Below are positions 25,706 through 37,010 of a DNA stretch of 64,000 bases, piece after piece; within the stretch, counting starts at the first letter, position 1, and every line of letters begins with the position of its first letter. The stretch comes from Polyangiaceae bacterium (GTDB lineage: Bacteria > Myxococcota_A > Polyangia > Polyangiales > Polyangiaceae), in contig JAQSWN010000023.1 of the NCBI GenBank assembly GCA_029266615.1, forward strand, positions 19,081 to 83,080, given 5' to 3'. A program made the position numbers and the translations under genes. Below the pieces are notes generated by a model that was given only the letters and a program-made list of their open reading frames with translations, searched no databases and had not been told where the DNA came from.

Positions 25706-26768
25706 TGTTGCCCGGCGAGAATGACGCGAGGGGCGCGCCGGCCTCCAGGTAGCGCGTGAACCACTCGGCGACGTCCACGTTCTCCGCCAGGAGGCGCCGG
25801 TGACCTTCCGCGAGGCTCTCGCGCAGCTTGGCCTCGGCGAGCCAGATTTCCAGCTGGCTCATCAGCTCCGGCAGCTGGGTCGTCTTGTACTGGTACATCA
25901 GCCCGTAGCGCTGCTCTATTTCGCCCAGCAACGCCAAGCGGCCCGCCCAAGTCGACAAGTGCAGATTGGGAGTGCCGAGCACCGCCGCTTCCGCCGCCAT
26001 CGTCGCGCTGTCACCGATGAGCAGGTCGGCGAACGCGAGCGCGTCGTGCAGCTTGTCGGGGGGGAGGGGAAAACGGAGCTCTTCCAGCTCCTTCGGGAAG
26101 AGCCCTTCGTGGGTGATGAAGACGCGGCCGTGCTGACGTAACCGCGAGAGCAACGTGCGCTTCGCATCCGGCGTGAAGCCGCTCTCCCCGCCGTCGTGAC
26201 TGGCGACCATGTCGACGAGGCGGACCAGGAAGAACCGCTCGCCCGGCGAGACGCCGAGCGCGGGGAGCACGCTCGGATCCGGAGTGAAATGGTTGGGGTG
26301 GAGGTACGCCGTCTGCTTGTACCCCGGGTACTTCACGTGCTTGTGGCCGTAGCTTTCGGGCAAGCACGCGGGCGTCGTGATGACGTGCGCAAAGGGCGCC
26401 GCAGACCAAAAATGGATGCCCGCCGTCGCGCCGTTGTCCGTATCGAAGACAGCGGGGATGCCGAGCAAGCGCCCGGCTTGAGCCCCCGCCGGGTTCCGCG
26501 TGGCGATCACGTCCGGCCGGAAGTCGCGGGCGATTCGCGCGAGCGCGTAATCGCGCGTGAGCAGTTCCGCGGCCTGCGCGAAGTAGCTCTTCTTGCCGCT
26601 CTGCCCGACGGTTTCGTAGGGGAAGCCGAGGCGGTCCAGCAAGGTCGTCGTGACGTCTTTCTCCCGCGCGACGATGCGCGTCGCATGGCCGCGCTCTTGG
26701 AGCGAGCGGATGACATGCTTGAAGAAGTGAACATGGGCGGGATGAACGACGTCGAATAGAACCTTCAT
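25689..26768 (-). CDS. DUF354-family protein, GT-B-like, 359 aa
   Basis: The N-terminus MKVLFDVVHPAHVHFF is diagnostic of DUF354, a family related to UDP-GlcNAc 2-epimerase/GT-B glycosyltransferases and found in archaeal and bacterial surface-sugar loci. Other landmarks are IATRNPAGAQAGRLLGIPAVFDTDNG and DLLIGDSATMAAEAAVLGTP, resembling the nucleotide-binding half of GT-B enzymes. Its reaction is unknown. The ATG at 26768 lies 8 bases after the end of the broken GT39-like gene, so the two are in one operon. Confidence 0.8.
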   Translation of the reverse strand: MKVLFDVVHPAHVHFFKHVIRSLQERGHATRIVAREKDVTTTLLDRLGFPYETVGQSGKKSYFAQAAELLTRDYALARIARDFRPDVIATRNPAGAQAGRLLGIPAVFDTDNGATAGIHFWSAAPFAHVITTPACLPESYGHKHVKYPGYKQTAYLHPNHFTPDPSVLPALGVSPGERFFLVRLVDMVASHDGGESGFTPDAKRTLLSRLRQHGRVFITHEGLFPKELEELRFPLPPDKLHDALAFADLLIGDSATMAAEAAVLGTPNLHLSTWAGRLALLGEIEQRYGLMYQYKTTQLPELMSQLEIWLAEAKLRESLAEGHRRLLAENVDVAEWFTRYLEAGAPLASFSPGNTSSRG

Positions 26769-26776
26769 CTGACTGA

Positions 26777-28149
26777 CTACTTTTTCTTGGGCTGACAATG
26801 CCACAACCCGTGCAAGCCATCCCCCACCTCGAGGTGCTCAACTTGGGCGCACGCGCGGCGGGTACTGACTTCGACGGCGGAGTCCTTGCGCCTATCCGTA
26901 AGTAAGACCCAAAAGTCGTCCTTGCGACGAGCTTGCGCGGAAATGCTTTTAGCCAGCCGGCTGCCGACGCACTTGCCCGTGAACCGTTTGCGAATTTGGG
27001 GCGCGGTGGTCTTCTCCAGCCGAGAGTCGTAGCCGGAATAGAACTTCCACGGGCGGCAGCTGGAGTTCTCCATCAGCACGAGGGTGCGCCCGCGCTGCTT
27101 CGGAGTTTGGACCAGGGCTTCGAACACCTCGTCGAAATGGCCGGGCCGCGCGAAGGTGCCTTTTCGGAACCAGTCTGGGCGGAGCAGCAAGGGCGGCGCC
27201 ATCACCAGCAAGCCGCCCAGCGGTAGTAGTACGCGCGCCAGCCGAGGGCGGAGGCCGGTCGCTGCGTCCAGCCCGAAAGCGGCGAGAAACAGCGTGAACG
27301 GCACGATACCGGCATTCACACGGAATGCGCCCGCCGGCCACCGCCCGATGACGTTGAACAGCGTCATCATCCATAGAGGAGACCACAGCCACAGCAACTC
27401 TCGCAGCCGCCGCTGCCGGATGAGCCAAAAAATGCCGAGCCCATGCAAGCCGAGCCAGAAAACCCGGTCGACGTCCGCGATGCGCAACAGCGTTTCGTCG
27501 CTCACGCGCTTCGAAGTCCAGCGCTCTCGCCCGAAGTTCGGCAAGGTCGCGACCGCGACGTACTTCTTCGCGCTCCACACGGCGCGGCTTTCGTCAGGGT
27601 TGGGGACGTAGAAGACGTCGTACTTGCTGCCCCACTTCTTCTCGGCGCGACCCTTGTCGATGTGCCGCCAGGTGGTGAAGTAGATGGTGACGATCGTGGC
27701 GAGGCAGAACAGCGCCGTGCCGAGCGCGGCGAGCAACGTACGGAGCTGCTTTGCCTTGTAGGCATCCCACACGAGGACGCCGAAGAGGGCTGGATATAGG
27801 AATATGATGATGATCGAGAAGAAGAACGCAGCCCACGCGAGCGCCAACAAGAGCGCGAGGCGTCGCCCGCGAGCGACGCGATGAAGGGCAGCGCGCGAAA
27901 CGTGAAGTCGTTGGGCCCCAGCCAGGTGACCAAGCCCTTCGAGAGCAGCAAGAAACCCGGGGGGCGAAACGACTGAGTCAACACCGGCAGGGTGAGCGTC
28001 TTCCACGCCCAATACGCCTCGTCCTCCCACATCGTGGAGGAGCGAATAGCGTACAGATAGATCCGCAAGAACAGGCCCAGACCCACCGCCGCGAACGTCG
28101 CTACCCTCAGCGCGCGCTGTCCGTCGTCGGACCCTAGTCGTGCCCACAT
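26777..28149 (-). pseudogene. Frameshifted GT39/PMT-like membrane glycosyltransferase
   Basis: Two reading frames together form one protein. From about 28149 to 27870 the frame reads MWARLGSDDGQRALRVATF, then STMWEDEAYWAWKTL (the acidic first-loop motif of GT39/ArnT-like enzymes) and NDFTFRALPFIASLAG. Near 27870-27880 the good sequence continues in a different frame as LALLLALAWAAFFFS and runs as TM-rich sequence to the stop at 26777. In relatives about 100 residues and two or three TMs separate these parts, so a deletion of 3n+1 bases seems likely. Unless it is an assembly error, the gene is inactive. Confidence 0.72.
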
Positions 28150-28270
28150 CCTGCTTGGGCAGCTACTCACTTCTCCAGGGGGGCGCAAGGCAATGTGTGT
28201 GGCCCTCCAAGGGGAGGCTCGACGCTGGCTCCTCGAGACCATTTTGTCTAAGCTCCCGCGACCCTCCGTC

Positions 28271-30724
28271 ATGTTGCCACGGCTAGCCGTTTCTCCCCGG
28301 ATTCAAGGCCTAATGGCGGGGCTCGCGGCCACGCTCGTCTGCGGGGTCGGTACGTATCTGTTCGGTCAAGCCGTCGACGCGCGTTACCCCGTCGCGGAGT
28401 GGCTCGTGTGGCGCTTGGCTCCCATCTGGGGCTACACGCTCCTTTTCAATTTCAGCGCGGTCGCCTTCGGCGCGTTTTTGCTGCGCCGCTTGCTGGGTGA
28501 GCGCGAGCTACCAGCGCTCGAGCGGCTGCTGCAGAGCATGGTGCTCGGGCTGACCGGCTTCATCCTGCTTTGGTACGGCTTGGGCTTCGTCGGCTTGTTC
28601 AAGCCCTGGACGGCGATTGGCTTGCCGCTGGCACTTCTCCTCGTGGGGGCGACGGACGGGCGAGCGTTGGCGAGGGAACTCCTGGCGTGGCGGGCGAGTA
28701 TCGCGGTGCCGTCGGCGCTGCAGCGCGTTCTCGGCACGTTGGCGGCCATGGCCGGGGCCATCGCGCTGTGCTTCCTGTACTTGGAGGCGCTGGACGTCTC
28801 GGTCCTGAACTTCGACGCGGTCTGGTACCACTATCCGACGGCGCAGGACTACGCGCGCCTTGGCCGCATCGTTGCTTTCCCGGGCGAGCACCACCGCGCG
28901 TTTCCGCACCTCACCAGCATGGTGCACACCTGGGCGCTCCTGGTGCCCAAGCTGAAGTACTTGCCCCAGCATTGGATGCTGTCGCTCCACCTCGAGTACA
29001 CCATCGTGGTGTGGCGCATCGTCGGCGCGGCGGCGCTCGCGCGGTTTCTGCTCGGCGGGCGCGACGTGCGGGGGCTCTGGGCGGGCTTTTTCTTGTTTCC
29101 GTCCATCTTCGTCTACGATCAATCGATCGGGGGGTCGGCTGACCACTTCTTGGGCTTTTTCGCGGCTCCGGTGCTGCTCGCGGCCGCGCGTGCCCTCAAG
29201 AATTTCGACGTGCGTTGGGGCGTGTTGCTCGGCGCCGCGCTCGGCGGCCATTTGCTGGTGAAGTATCAGGCGGCGTACCTGGTCGCCGGGGTCGGAGTCG
29301 CGGTCGTGGCGCGCTTGGGCTGGCTCCTGGGCGTGCATGCCTACCATCGCGTACGCAAGACGAGCGTGGAGCCGGTTCCGGTGCGACGTCTCGCAAAGGG
29401 CGGGGGCGCCATCCTCGTCACGCTGCTGCTCGTCAGCGCGCCGCACTTCGCGAAGAACGTCGCCTTCTACAACAACCCCTATTATCCGTTCGCGCAGAAG
29501 GTCTTCAAAAGCAGCAATCCGAAGCCCACGCCCGGGTTCTACCAAGAAGCCCCCTCCACGGGTGTCTTCTCCCCGAAATCCAGCGGCTTGGGCCGGCAAC
29601 TTTGGGCGTTCAAGAAGGTGTTCACCTACTCCTTCACGACCGCGAATCGCTCGCTGACGAATCGGCGCCCCTACATGGGTTCGCTATTTTCCCTGCTCCT
29701 TCCGTGCGCGCTGCTCCTCAGCGGTCGTAAACGCTTCTTGGGTATTGCGGGCGTGCTGGTCGTCGCCTTCATGATGTGGGCGAACACCGCTGCCAACGAT
29801 CGCTACCTGCTCAGCTTCTACGACGGCTGCATCGGCATGGCGTTGGCTCTCATGGTCGCGGTGTGGGAGCTCAATTGGCTCGCGCGTCTCGGACTCATCC
29901 CGTTGGTAGCCTCGCAGCTGATTTGGGGCGGGGACGCGATGCTTTTTTACGGCCGGAAAGAGCTTGAAGCGGGCTTGGACCTCATCGGCCAGGGTTATAG
30001 CGGACGCTATGACGAAGCTCGCTTCGTGGAGCGAGGCGCCCAGAAGCAAATCACCGAAGCGACCCCGAAGAACGCGGTGATTCTGTCACGCAACTACAAA
30101 GGCCTCCTTGGCCTGAACCGCACCGTCATCAGCGACATCCGCGCTGCGAGTCACTACACGAGCTACTCCGGCTTGAAGGAGCCTCGCGACTTTTACGACA
30201 TGCTGAAGGCGCGCGGGGTGACGCACCTGATGTACCCGCCGGGACAGCGCCGACCCACGCGCTGGAACAACATCGTACTCTTCGACGAGCTGTTCGTTCA
30301 CTATGGGCAAAATGCGCGGCGGTTCGGCAAGCTGAAGCTCGCAGAGTTGCCGAGCACGCCGCCACCACGGCTCGGCCAATACCTCGTGCTCGTCTCCGGC
30401 GTCCGCGAGTACCCGGAAGGAATTTACGGCGTCGAGCAGCTGGACATCGACTCGAAATCGCCGGAGCTATTCTCGCCGAAGCCGAAGCCGCGGCAGCGCC
30501 TGCACGCGGACGCCATCGCGGAGCAGATGGCGGAGGTCAACGCCATCGCCGTCGGTCGGAACCGCTTGCCAAAGAACCTGCCCGCGGACATCCTCGCGCA
30601 GTTCGAGGTCGTCGAGAAGTGGGACGGGGACCAGCTTTACCTCCGCAAGCGCCCTGCAACCCCGTCCGCGGATTCGGACGCCACCGCGGGCGACGATCAA
30701 GCCGACGACGACTCCGACGACTGA
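28271..30724 (+). CDS. Large many-TM membrane protein, GT-C-like, 817 aa
   Basis: About 12 or more TMs cover residues 10-560, followed by a C-terminal soluble domain. One loop has DVSVLNFDAVWYHYPTAQDYARLGRI, with acidic and aromatic residues as in GT-C enzymes that use polyprenyl-linked donors, and IYDQSIGGSADHFLGF-like sequence follows. The last about 45 residues are strongly acidic (ADSDATAGDDQADDDSDD). No closer family is recognised; a ligase or glycosyltransferase at the outer leaflet is the best guess. The ATG at 28271 is preferred because it directly precedes a basic leader. It is divergent from the broken GT39-like gene. Confidence 0.72.
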   Translation: MLPRLAVSPRIQGLMAGLAATLVCGVGTYLFGQAVDARYPVAEWLVWRLAPIWGYTLLFNFSAVAFGAFLLRRLLGERELPALERLLQSMVLGLTGFILLWYGLGFVGLFKPWTAIGLPLALLLVGATDGRALARELLAWRASIAVPSALQRVLGTLAAMAGAIALCFLYLEALDVSVLNFDAVWYHYPTAQDYARLGRIVAFPGEHHRAFPHLTSMVHTWALLVPKLKYLPQHWMLSLHLEYTIVVWRIVGAAALARFLLGGRDVRGLWAGFFLFPSIFVYDQSIGGSADHFLGFFAAPVLLAAARALKNFDVRWGVLLGAALGGHLLVKYQAAYLVAGVGVAVVARLGWLLGVHAYHRVRKTSVEPVPVRRLAKGGGAILVTLLLVSAPHFAKNVAFYNNPYYPFAQKVFKSSNPKPTPGFYQEAPSTGVFSPKSSGLGRQLWAFKKVFTYSFTTANRSLTNRRPYMGSLFSLLLPCALLLSGRKRFLGIAGVLVVAFMMWANTAANDRYLLSFYDGCIGMALALMVAVWELNWLARLGLIPLVASQLIWGGDAMLFYGRKELEAGLDLIGQGYSGRYDEARFVERGAQKQITEATPKNAVILSRNYKGLLGLNRTVISDIRAASHYTSYSGLKEPRDFYDMLKARGVTHLMYPPGQRRPTRWNNIVLFDELFVHYGQNARRFGKLKLAELPSTPPPRLGQYLVLVSGVREYPEGIYGVEQLDIDSKSPELFSPKPKPRQRLHADAIAEQMAEVNAIAVGRNRLPKNLPADILAQFEVVEKWDGDQLYLRKRPATPSADSDATAGDDQADDDSDD

Positions 30725-30742
30725 ACGGGCTCGTCGCGCCGC

Positions 30743-32194
30743 TTACTTCGCGCTGCGGCGCGCGAGGAAGCTCGAAACCTCGCGCTTGGCGAACTCCCAG
30801 TCGAGGGCCAGCGCCAGCGCCGGTATGACGCCGCACAGGGCGAGACGAATCGGAAACGCCGTGCCCTCGGGCACCACGACGAGCGCGGTGGAGGCCAGCA
30901 ATAGGCATGAAATCGCGGCATATCGGAACGGTACGGCCTTCACGGCGCGAGCCATGGCCACCGTGAAGAGCAGGTTGAAGACCATCGCTACCGTGGTCGC
31001 CCAGCACGCGCCGAGCGCGCCCCAGCGCGGAATCCACCACACGTTGAGCCCGATGTTGATGACGGCTGCGGGCAGCGACGCGAGCCAGATGCGAGAGGAG
31101 CCCCTCTCGCTGCTGAGCACGGTCGCGCCCGCCGTCTGCGCACCGGTGCGTAGCAGGGTGCCGAGGCAGAGCACGCTCGTGACGGCGGCGGCGGTCCCGT
31201 AACCCCCGGGAGTGATGAGATCCACGACCTCCGGCGCCGTCAGAGAGAGGAGGGACACGAACGCGGCCATGCCGGCCATGCTCCAAAAGGAGAGGTGGCG
31301 CACGCTGTGCCACGCCTTCTCGTCGTTCAGGTTCGCGGCCTTGAAGAAGAAGGGCAGCCAGGCGCGCTGCATGCCGAGTCCGAGCATCATCGCGCCGGAC
31401 GCGATGCGCGAGCCGACGGAGTAGATTCCCGCCGCTTCCAAGCCGTGGCCTTCGGACGCGGCCAGCATGAACTTGTCGAGCGCTTGGAAAACGTACGCGG
31501 CCGCGAGGTGTGGCATGAGCGGTATGCCGTAGCGCAGCACCCGCTTGAGCAGAGGCCAGTCGATCATCGGCTTAAGCCCCCCGGGCAGCTGCCGCGCGAG
31601 CAGGGCGCTGGACAGCCAGTAGGAGAGCGACGCGGAGAGCAGGAGCGCGGTGACGCCGAGGTCCGTGAGCAACAGCAAGGGCACGCCGAACGCGATGTTC
31701 AGGCCCGTGCGCAGCGCTTGATAGACGGTGTGCCGGCGGGCCTGCCCTTGCACCTGAAAGTAGGCGGACAGAGACTGGAACGCGGCCATACCCGCCACCG
31801 TGGTGAGGGAGCACACGCCCGCGGGCCAAAGCGGGATGCCACCGAAGAGGCTACCCGCCCAAGGCCAAACGAGCGCGCCCAGCAGCGCGAAGGTGGCGCC
31901 GCTGATCACCATCCAGGTCGTCGTCGTGGAGACGAGGCGAAGCTGCCGTTCCGGCTCCTCGTGCAGATCCATCCCAATCTTGACCAGCGTCTCCATGCCT
32001 CCGGCCATGGTCAAGATGACGAGCAACTGTACCAGCTGCTCGAGCACGCCCAGCGCGCCGTAGTCCTCTTTGGACAGTGTGCGCAGATAAAGCGGCAGCA
32101 AGACGAGGTTGGCGAACCTCGTTGCCGCAATACCTAGGGTGTAGAGAGTCGTCTGCTTGACGAGTCGTACGCCGGCTCGTCCTTGCTCGGCCAC
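30743..32194 (-). CDS. Wzx-type polysaccharide flippase (MOP family), 483 aa
   Basis: About 14 TMs are spread evenly over the protein. It starts after a short leader with VKQTTLYTLGIAATRFANLVLLPLYLRTLSKEDYGALGVL, the first helix pair and Tyr-Gly loop of Wzx/MATE-like flippases. Later helices hold SLSAYFQVQGQARRH and LGLGMQRAWLPFFF. It would move undecaprenyl-diphosphate-linked repeats across the inner membrane. The GTG at 32194, with AAGGAC 5-8 bases upstream, is 8 bases after the wbpE stop, so it is coupled to the nucleotide-sugar genes. Confidence 0.85.
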   Translation of the reverse strand: MAEQGRAGVRLVKQTTLYTLGIAATRFANLVLLPLYLRTLSKEDYGALGVLEQLVQLLVILTMAGGMETLVKIGMDLHEEPERQLRLVSTTTTWMVISGATFALLGALVWPWAGSLFGGIPLWPAGVCSLTTVAGMAAFQSLSAYFQVQGQARRHTVYQALRTGLNIAFGVPLLLLTDLGVTALLLSASLSYWLSSALLARQLPGGLKPMIDWPLLKRVLRYGIPLMPHLAAAYVFQALDKFMLAASEGHGLEAAGIYSVGSRIASGAMMLGLGMQRAWLPFFFKAANLNDEKAWHSVRHLSFWSMAGMAAFVSLLSLTAPEVVDLITPGGYGTAAAVTSVLCLGTLLRTGAQTAGATVLSSERGSSRIWLASLPAAVINIGLNVWWIPRWGALGACWATTVAMVFNLLFTVAMARAVKAVPFRYAAISCLLLASTALVVVPEGTAFPIRLALCGVIPALALALDWEFAKREVSSFLARRSAK

Positions 32195-32202
32195 GAGGTC
32201 CT

Positions 32203-33291
32203 TCAGCCCAGCGACTTCTTCACGGCTTCCACGACCTTGTCTTGGTCCGCTTCGCTCAGGTAGGGGTGCATCGGCAGGCTGATGACCTCCCGCGACGCCT
32301 TCTCCGACTCGGGCAGCGTACCCCACGCGGAGGTCCCCGCGAACACCGGCTGCTCGTGCAGGCACTTCGGGTAGTATACCGCGCTCGGAATTCCCGCTTC
32401 CTTGAGCTTGGCGCCTAGGGCTTCGCGGTCCTTCACCCGGATCGTGTATTGCGCGTAAACGTGCGTGTTGCCGGCCATGACCTCCGGCACGACGCACACG
32501 TCGCGCAAGAGCTCCGAGTAACGAGCGCCGATACGGTTGCGCTCCGCGACCTCCCACTCGAAGTGCGGCAGCTTGCCGAGGAGCACGGCTGCTTGCAGCG
32601 TGTCGAAGCGGCCGTTGGTTCCCACCATGGTGTGGTGGTGGCGCTTTTCGCCGCCGTGGGTGCGAATCGCCTTCATTTTACCGGCGAGCGCGTCGTCGTT
32701 GGTGAACAGCGCGCCGCCGTCGCCATAGCAGCCGAGCGGCTTGGCGGGGAAGAAGCTCGTGCTGCCGATGAGCGTGACGCCGCAGCTGCGTTGACCATTC
32801 TGCGTCGCGCCGAAGCTCTGCGCGCCGTCTTCGATCACGGGGATCCCGTGCTTCTGCCCGAGCGCATTGATGGCGGCGTAGTCCGGCATTTGGCCGAACA
32901 AGCTCACCGGCATGATGGCTTTGGTGCGCGGCGTGATCGCCTGCTCCACCTTGCTCACGTCCAGATTGAATCCGACCGGCTCGATGTCCACGAAGACCGG
33001 CTTGGCGCCGACCACGGGGACGACCTCCGCCGAGCTGATCCACGTGAACGCGACCGTGATGACTTCGTCGCCCGGCCCGATGCCGAGCGCGCGCAGCGCG
33101 ATCTCCAAGCTGTGCGTGCCGCTGGACGTCGTGATGGCGTGCTTGACGCCGACGTAGCTAGCGAGCTGCTTTTCTACCTCCGCGATTTCCGGACCCATGA
33201 TGAACGCTCCGTGCTCCAGCACGGCGTTCATGCGGCCTTCGATCTCGGCCTTGTACTTTTGATGCGGGGTCTTGAGGTCGATGAACTGCAT
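32203..33291 (-). CDS. wbpE: WbpE-type UDP-3-keto-sugar aminotransferase, 362 aa
   Basis: A PLP-dependent DegT-family enzyme with close similarity in memory to WbpE of Pseudomonas: MQFIDLKTPHQKYK start, HGAFIMGPEI, AITPRTKAIMPVSLFGQ, IPVIEDGAQSFGA, SFFPAKPLGCYGDGGALFTND and SLPMHPYLSEAD near the end. PLP lysine is K184, in PAKPLG. WbpE converts UDP-3-keto-GlcNAcA to UDP-GlcNAc(3NH2)A with glutamate. It sits 2 bases downstream of the WbpB-WbpD fusion, which supplies and then uses its substrate and product. ATG at 33291. Confidence 0.9.
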   Translation of the reverse strand: MQFIDLKTPHQKYKAEIEGRMNAVLEHGAFIMGPEIAEVEKQLASYVGVKHAITTSSGTHSLEIALRALGIGPGDEVITVAFTWISSAEVVPVVGAKPVFVDIEPVGFNLDVSKVEQAITPRTKAIMPVSLFGQMPDYAAINALGQKHGIPVIEDGAQSFGATQNGQRSCGVTLIGSTSFFPAKPLGCYGDGGALFTNDDALAGKMKAIRTHGGEKRHHHTMVGTNGRFDTLQAAVLLGKLPHFEWEVAERNRIGARYSELLRDVCVVPEVMAGNTHVYAQYTIRVKDREALGAKLKEAGIPSAVYYPKCLHEQPVFAGTSAWGTLPESEKASREVISLPMHPYLSEADQDKVVEAVKKSLG

Positions 33292-33293
33292 GG

Positions 33294-34958
<1,665 letters not shown>

Positions 34959-35184
34959 TTACTAGCCTTTCCTCCACGTAGGTAGCGCGCGAACCATGGC
35001 GCAGAAAGCCACGCGCGTCCACCGCACCCCATTTGTCGGGCCGTCGCGCGGCAAGCCGCCGGTGGGCAGCGCAAAGGGCGAGCTTCGCCTTGCGCGCCCG
35101 CGCCCGCATCACTTCCCGCTAACTTTTTCCGCAACTGCCCCCGTCCCGGACCGAAGGGTGAGCCACCTAACCAAGGAGCATGCA

Positions 35185-35688
35185 ATGACGACCAGAATCG
35201 GGACGGGTGGGCCAGCGACGGGAGTTTCGACGACGGAGAGCGCGACGCGCGTCACCGCGCCATCCGGGCAGCCGTTCAGGGCGATGATGGGCACCGGCGC
35301 GAGAGCTATCCTTACTGGTGCCGAGCAGGCGGTCACTCGCTTGCCAGGAGGGCCGATTTTGGCAGCGGCGCTGCGTCCCACGGCCGGCCTTGGCGACCCC
35401 GGCGCCATCGGTCGCACTCCGGCAATGGTTTCGGCCGGGGGGGTGGGGGCGTCCACACCTGAAGGCGGAGCGGGGACCAGCGGCATCGCGGGCGGAGCTG
35501 CGGCAGCGGGCGGAACCGGGGTAGACGGCGGCATCGAAACTGCGCTGAGCCAATCCGCGAACCAGAACCTCTACTTTCTGGAGCTGCAGGAGCGCATGGG
35601 CGCGGAGAGCCGCAACTATTCCGCCATTTCCAACGTGCTCAAGGCGCGGCACGACACGGTCAAGAACGCGATCGGCAACATTCGCTGA
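35185..35688 (+). CDS. Hypothetical protein, Gly/Ala/Thr-rich with helical tail, 167 aa
   Basis: No family is recognised. The first about 120 residues are low-complexity Gly, Ala, Thr and Pro; the last 45 form an amphipathic helix (LQERMGAESRNYSAISNV then LKARHDTVKNAIGNIR). That shape (flexible N-terminus, helical C-terminus) recalls secretion-apparatus rod or chaperone-bound proteins, but no motif allows a call. The ATG at 35185 has AAGGAG 6 bases upstream, a strong ribosome site that decides the start over in-frame upstream codons. A second small gene follows 36 bases later. Confidence 0.7.
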   Translation: MTTRIGTGGPATGVSTTESATRVTAPSGQPFRAMMGTGARAILTGAEQAVTRLPGGPILAAALRPTAGLGDPGAIGRTPAMVSAGGVGASTPEGGAGTSGIAGGAAAAGGTGVDGGIETALSQSANQNLYFLELQERMGAESRNYSAISNVLKARHDTVKNAIGNIR

Positions 35689-35724
35689 ATCACGCTACAG
35701 TCCGCACACAAACGCGGGTTTCCC

Positions 35725-36075
35725 ATGAGCATCGACGGCATCGGTAAACGTGGCGGCGTCACGCCTGGAGCCCCTCTCCCCGGCGTCACGCCGGCGCAGG
35801 GCGACTTTCAAGTCGGCCTGTCATCGGCGCCCGCCGCGGACCCGTCGGCGGCCGTCGCCGGGAGCGACGCCTTTCAGGCTCTAGAACGGGGGGAGATCAA
35901 CGTCGCGCAGTACTTGGACGCGAGGGTGGAGGGCGCGGTGGCGCCGCTCTTGTCCAAGCTGTCTCCAGAACAGCTGGAGTTCGTGCGCGCGGAGCTGCGC
36001 GCCGCGCTCGAGACGGATCCGGTGCTGGTGGAGCTGGTCCGGAAAACGACGGCCGGCGCCGTCTCGAGCGGATGA
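35725..36075 (+). CDS. Small hypothetical protein, 116 aa
   Basis: The family is not recognised. The first 45 residues are Gly/Pro/Ala-rich; the rest is helical: DAFQALERGEINVAQYLDARVE and PEQLEFVRAELRAALETD. This organisation mirrors the gene just upstream, and both may be exported or regulatory partners. The stop overlaps the start of the pseudouridine synthase gene in ATGA, so the genes are co-translated. Composition matches the neighbours. Confidence 0.7.
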   Translation: MSIDGIGKRGGVTPGAPLPGVTPAQGDFQVGLSSAPAADPSAAVAGSDAFQALERGEINVAQYLDARVEGAVAPLLSKLSPEQLEFVRAELRAALETDPVLVELVRKTTAGAVSSG

Positions 36076-36977
36076 GCTCGCCGCTGTTTCGGTGGGTGGT
36101 CGCGTCGCCGCTGGACCTTTCGCGGCTCCTCACCGAGCAAGGGCTCGTCAGCGCCTTGCAAGACGGCCGTGTTTTCGTGGACGGCAAGCGCGCCGGGGGG
36201 GACCTGCCGCTCCCCGCGAACGCGGTCGTGGAGGTGTTCGCCCCGCGCCCGCGCGCCACCATCGAAGTTTTGGCCGAGGAGGAAGGCGTCTTCGCGGTCC
36301 ACAAACCGGCGCCGTTACCGACCGAGCCGGACAAGAGCGGCGCGGACTGCGTGCTGTCGCAACTTGCGCGCAAGCTGCGGGTGGAGCCAGAAGGCCTGTT
36401 CGCGGTGTCACGCTTGGACGTCGGCGTGAGCGGCGTGCTCTTGGTCACGTTGGGCGCGAAGAGCCGAGAACGCCTACTGAAAGAGCGTAGCGCGGGGCGT
36501 CTGCGGCGACGCTACTTGGCGCTCGCGAGCGGTGTACCCGCGCCGGCAGAGGGGCTCTGGGCGGAAGCGCTGGGTAAGGCGGGCCCAGCGCGTCGCGGTG
36601 TGGAAGGCAAAGACGCCCAGCGCGCCGAGTCGCAGTATCGCGTCGTGGCAACGGCGAGGCCGGCCCAGAGCGGCGGCGCGCGGAGCGCTCTGCTCGCGCT
36701 CACGCCTCTCACCGGCCGCACCCACCAGCTGCGCGTTCACGCTTCGGCGCACGGCGCACCCATCTTGGGCGATCGCAAATACGGCGGGCCCCCGCGCATG
36801 ACGACGGCTGACGGCGCGGTGCGCGCCTTCTCGCAAATTCTGCTGCACGCGGCGTGGGTGGAGTGGGGTGACGGAGAGCGGCGTTTGCGAGCCGCGTCCG
36901 AGCCCGTAGCGGAGCTGTGCGACTCCTGGCTCGCGCTCGGGGGAGATCTCGCGGACATTCAGCGCGCGCTCGACTGA
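36072..36977 (+). CDS. RluA-family pseudouridine synthase, 301 aa
   Basis: The RluA core is clear: VSRLDVGVSGVLLVT holds the catalytic Asp (about residue 116), with TGRTHQLRVHASAHGAPILGDRKYGG later in the chain, the usual substrate-binding motif. It converts uridine to pseudouridine in rRNA or tRNA. In most RluA proteins the sequence is HRLD; here it is SRLD, a small variation. A short N-terminal domain (RVFVDGKRAG) resembles an S4-like segment. It is coupled to the upstream small gene by an ATGA overlap. Target RNA cannot be told from sequence. Confidence 0.87.
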   Translation: MSSPLFRWVVASPLDLSRLLTEQGLVSALQDGRVFVDGKRAGGDLPLPANAVVEVFAPRPRATIEVLAEEEGVFAVHKPAPLPTEPDKSGADCVLSQLARKLRVEPEGLFAVSRLDVGVSGVLLVTLGAKSRERLLKERSAGRLRRRYLALASGVPAPAEGLWAEALGKAGPARRGVEGKDAQRAESQYRVVATARPAQSGGARSALLALTPLTGRTHQLRVHASAHGAPILGDRKYGGPPRMTTADGAVRAFSQILLHAAWVEWGDGERRLRAASEPVAELCDSWLALGGDLADIQRALD

Positions 36978-37010
36978 GCCGACGCACGAGGCTACGGTGC
37001 CTGCGCTTTC

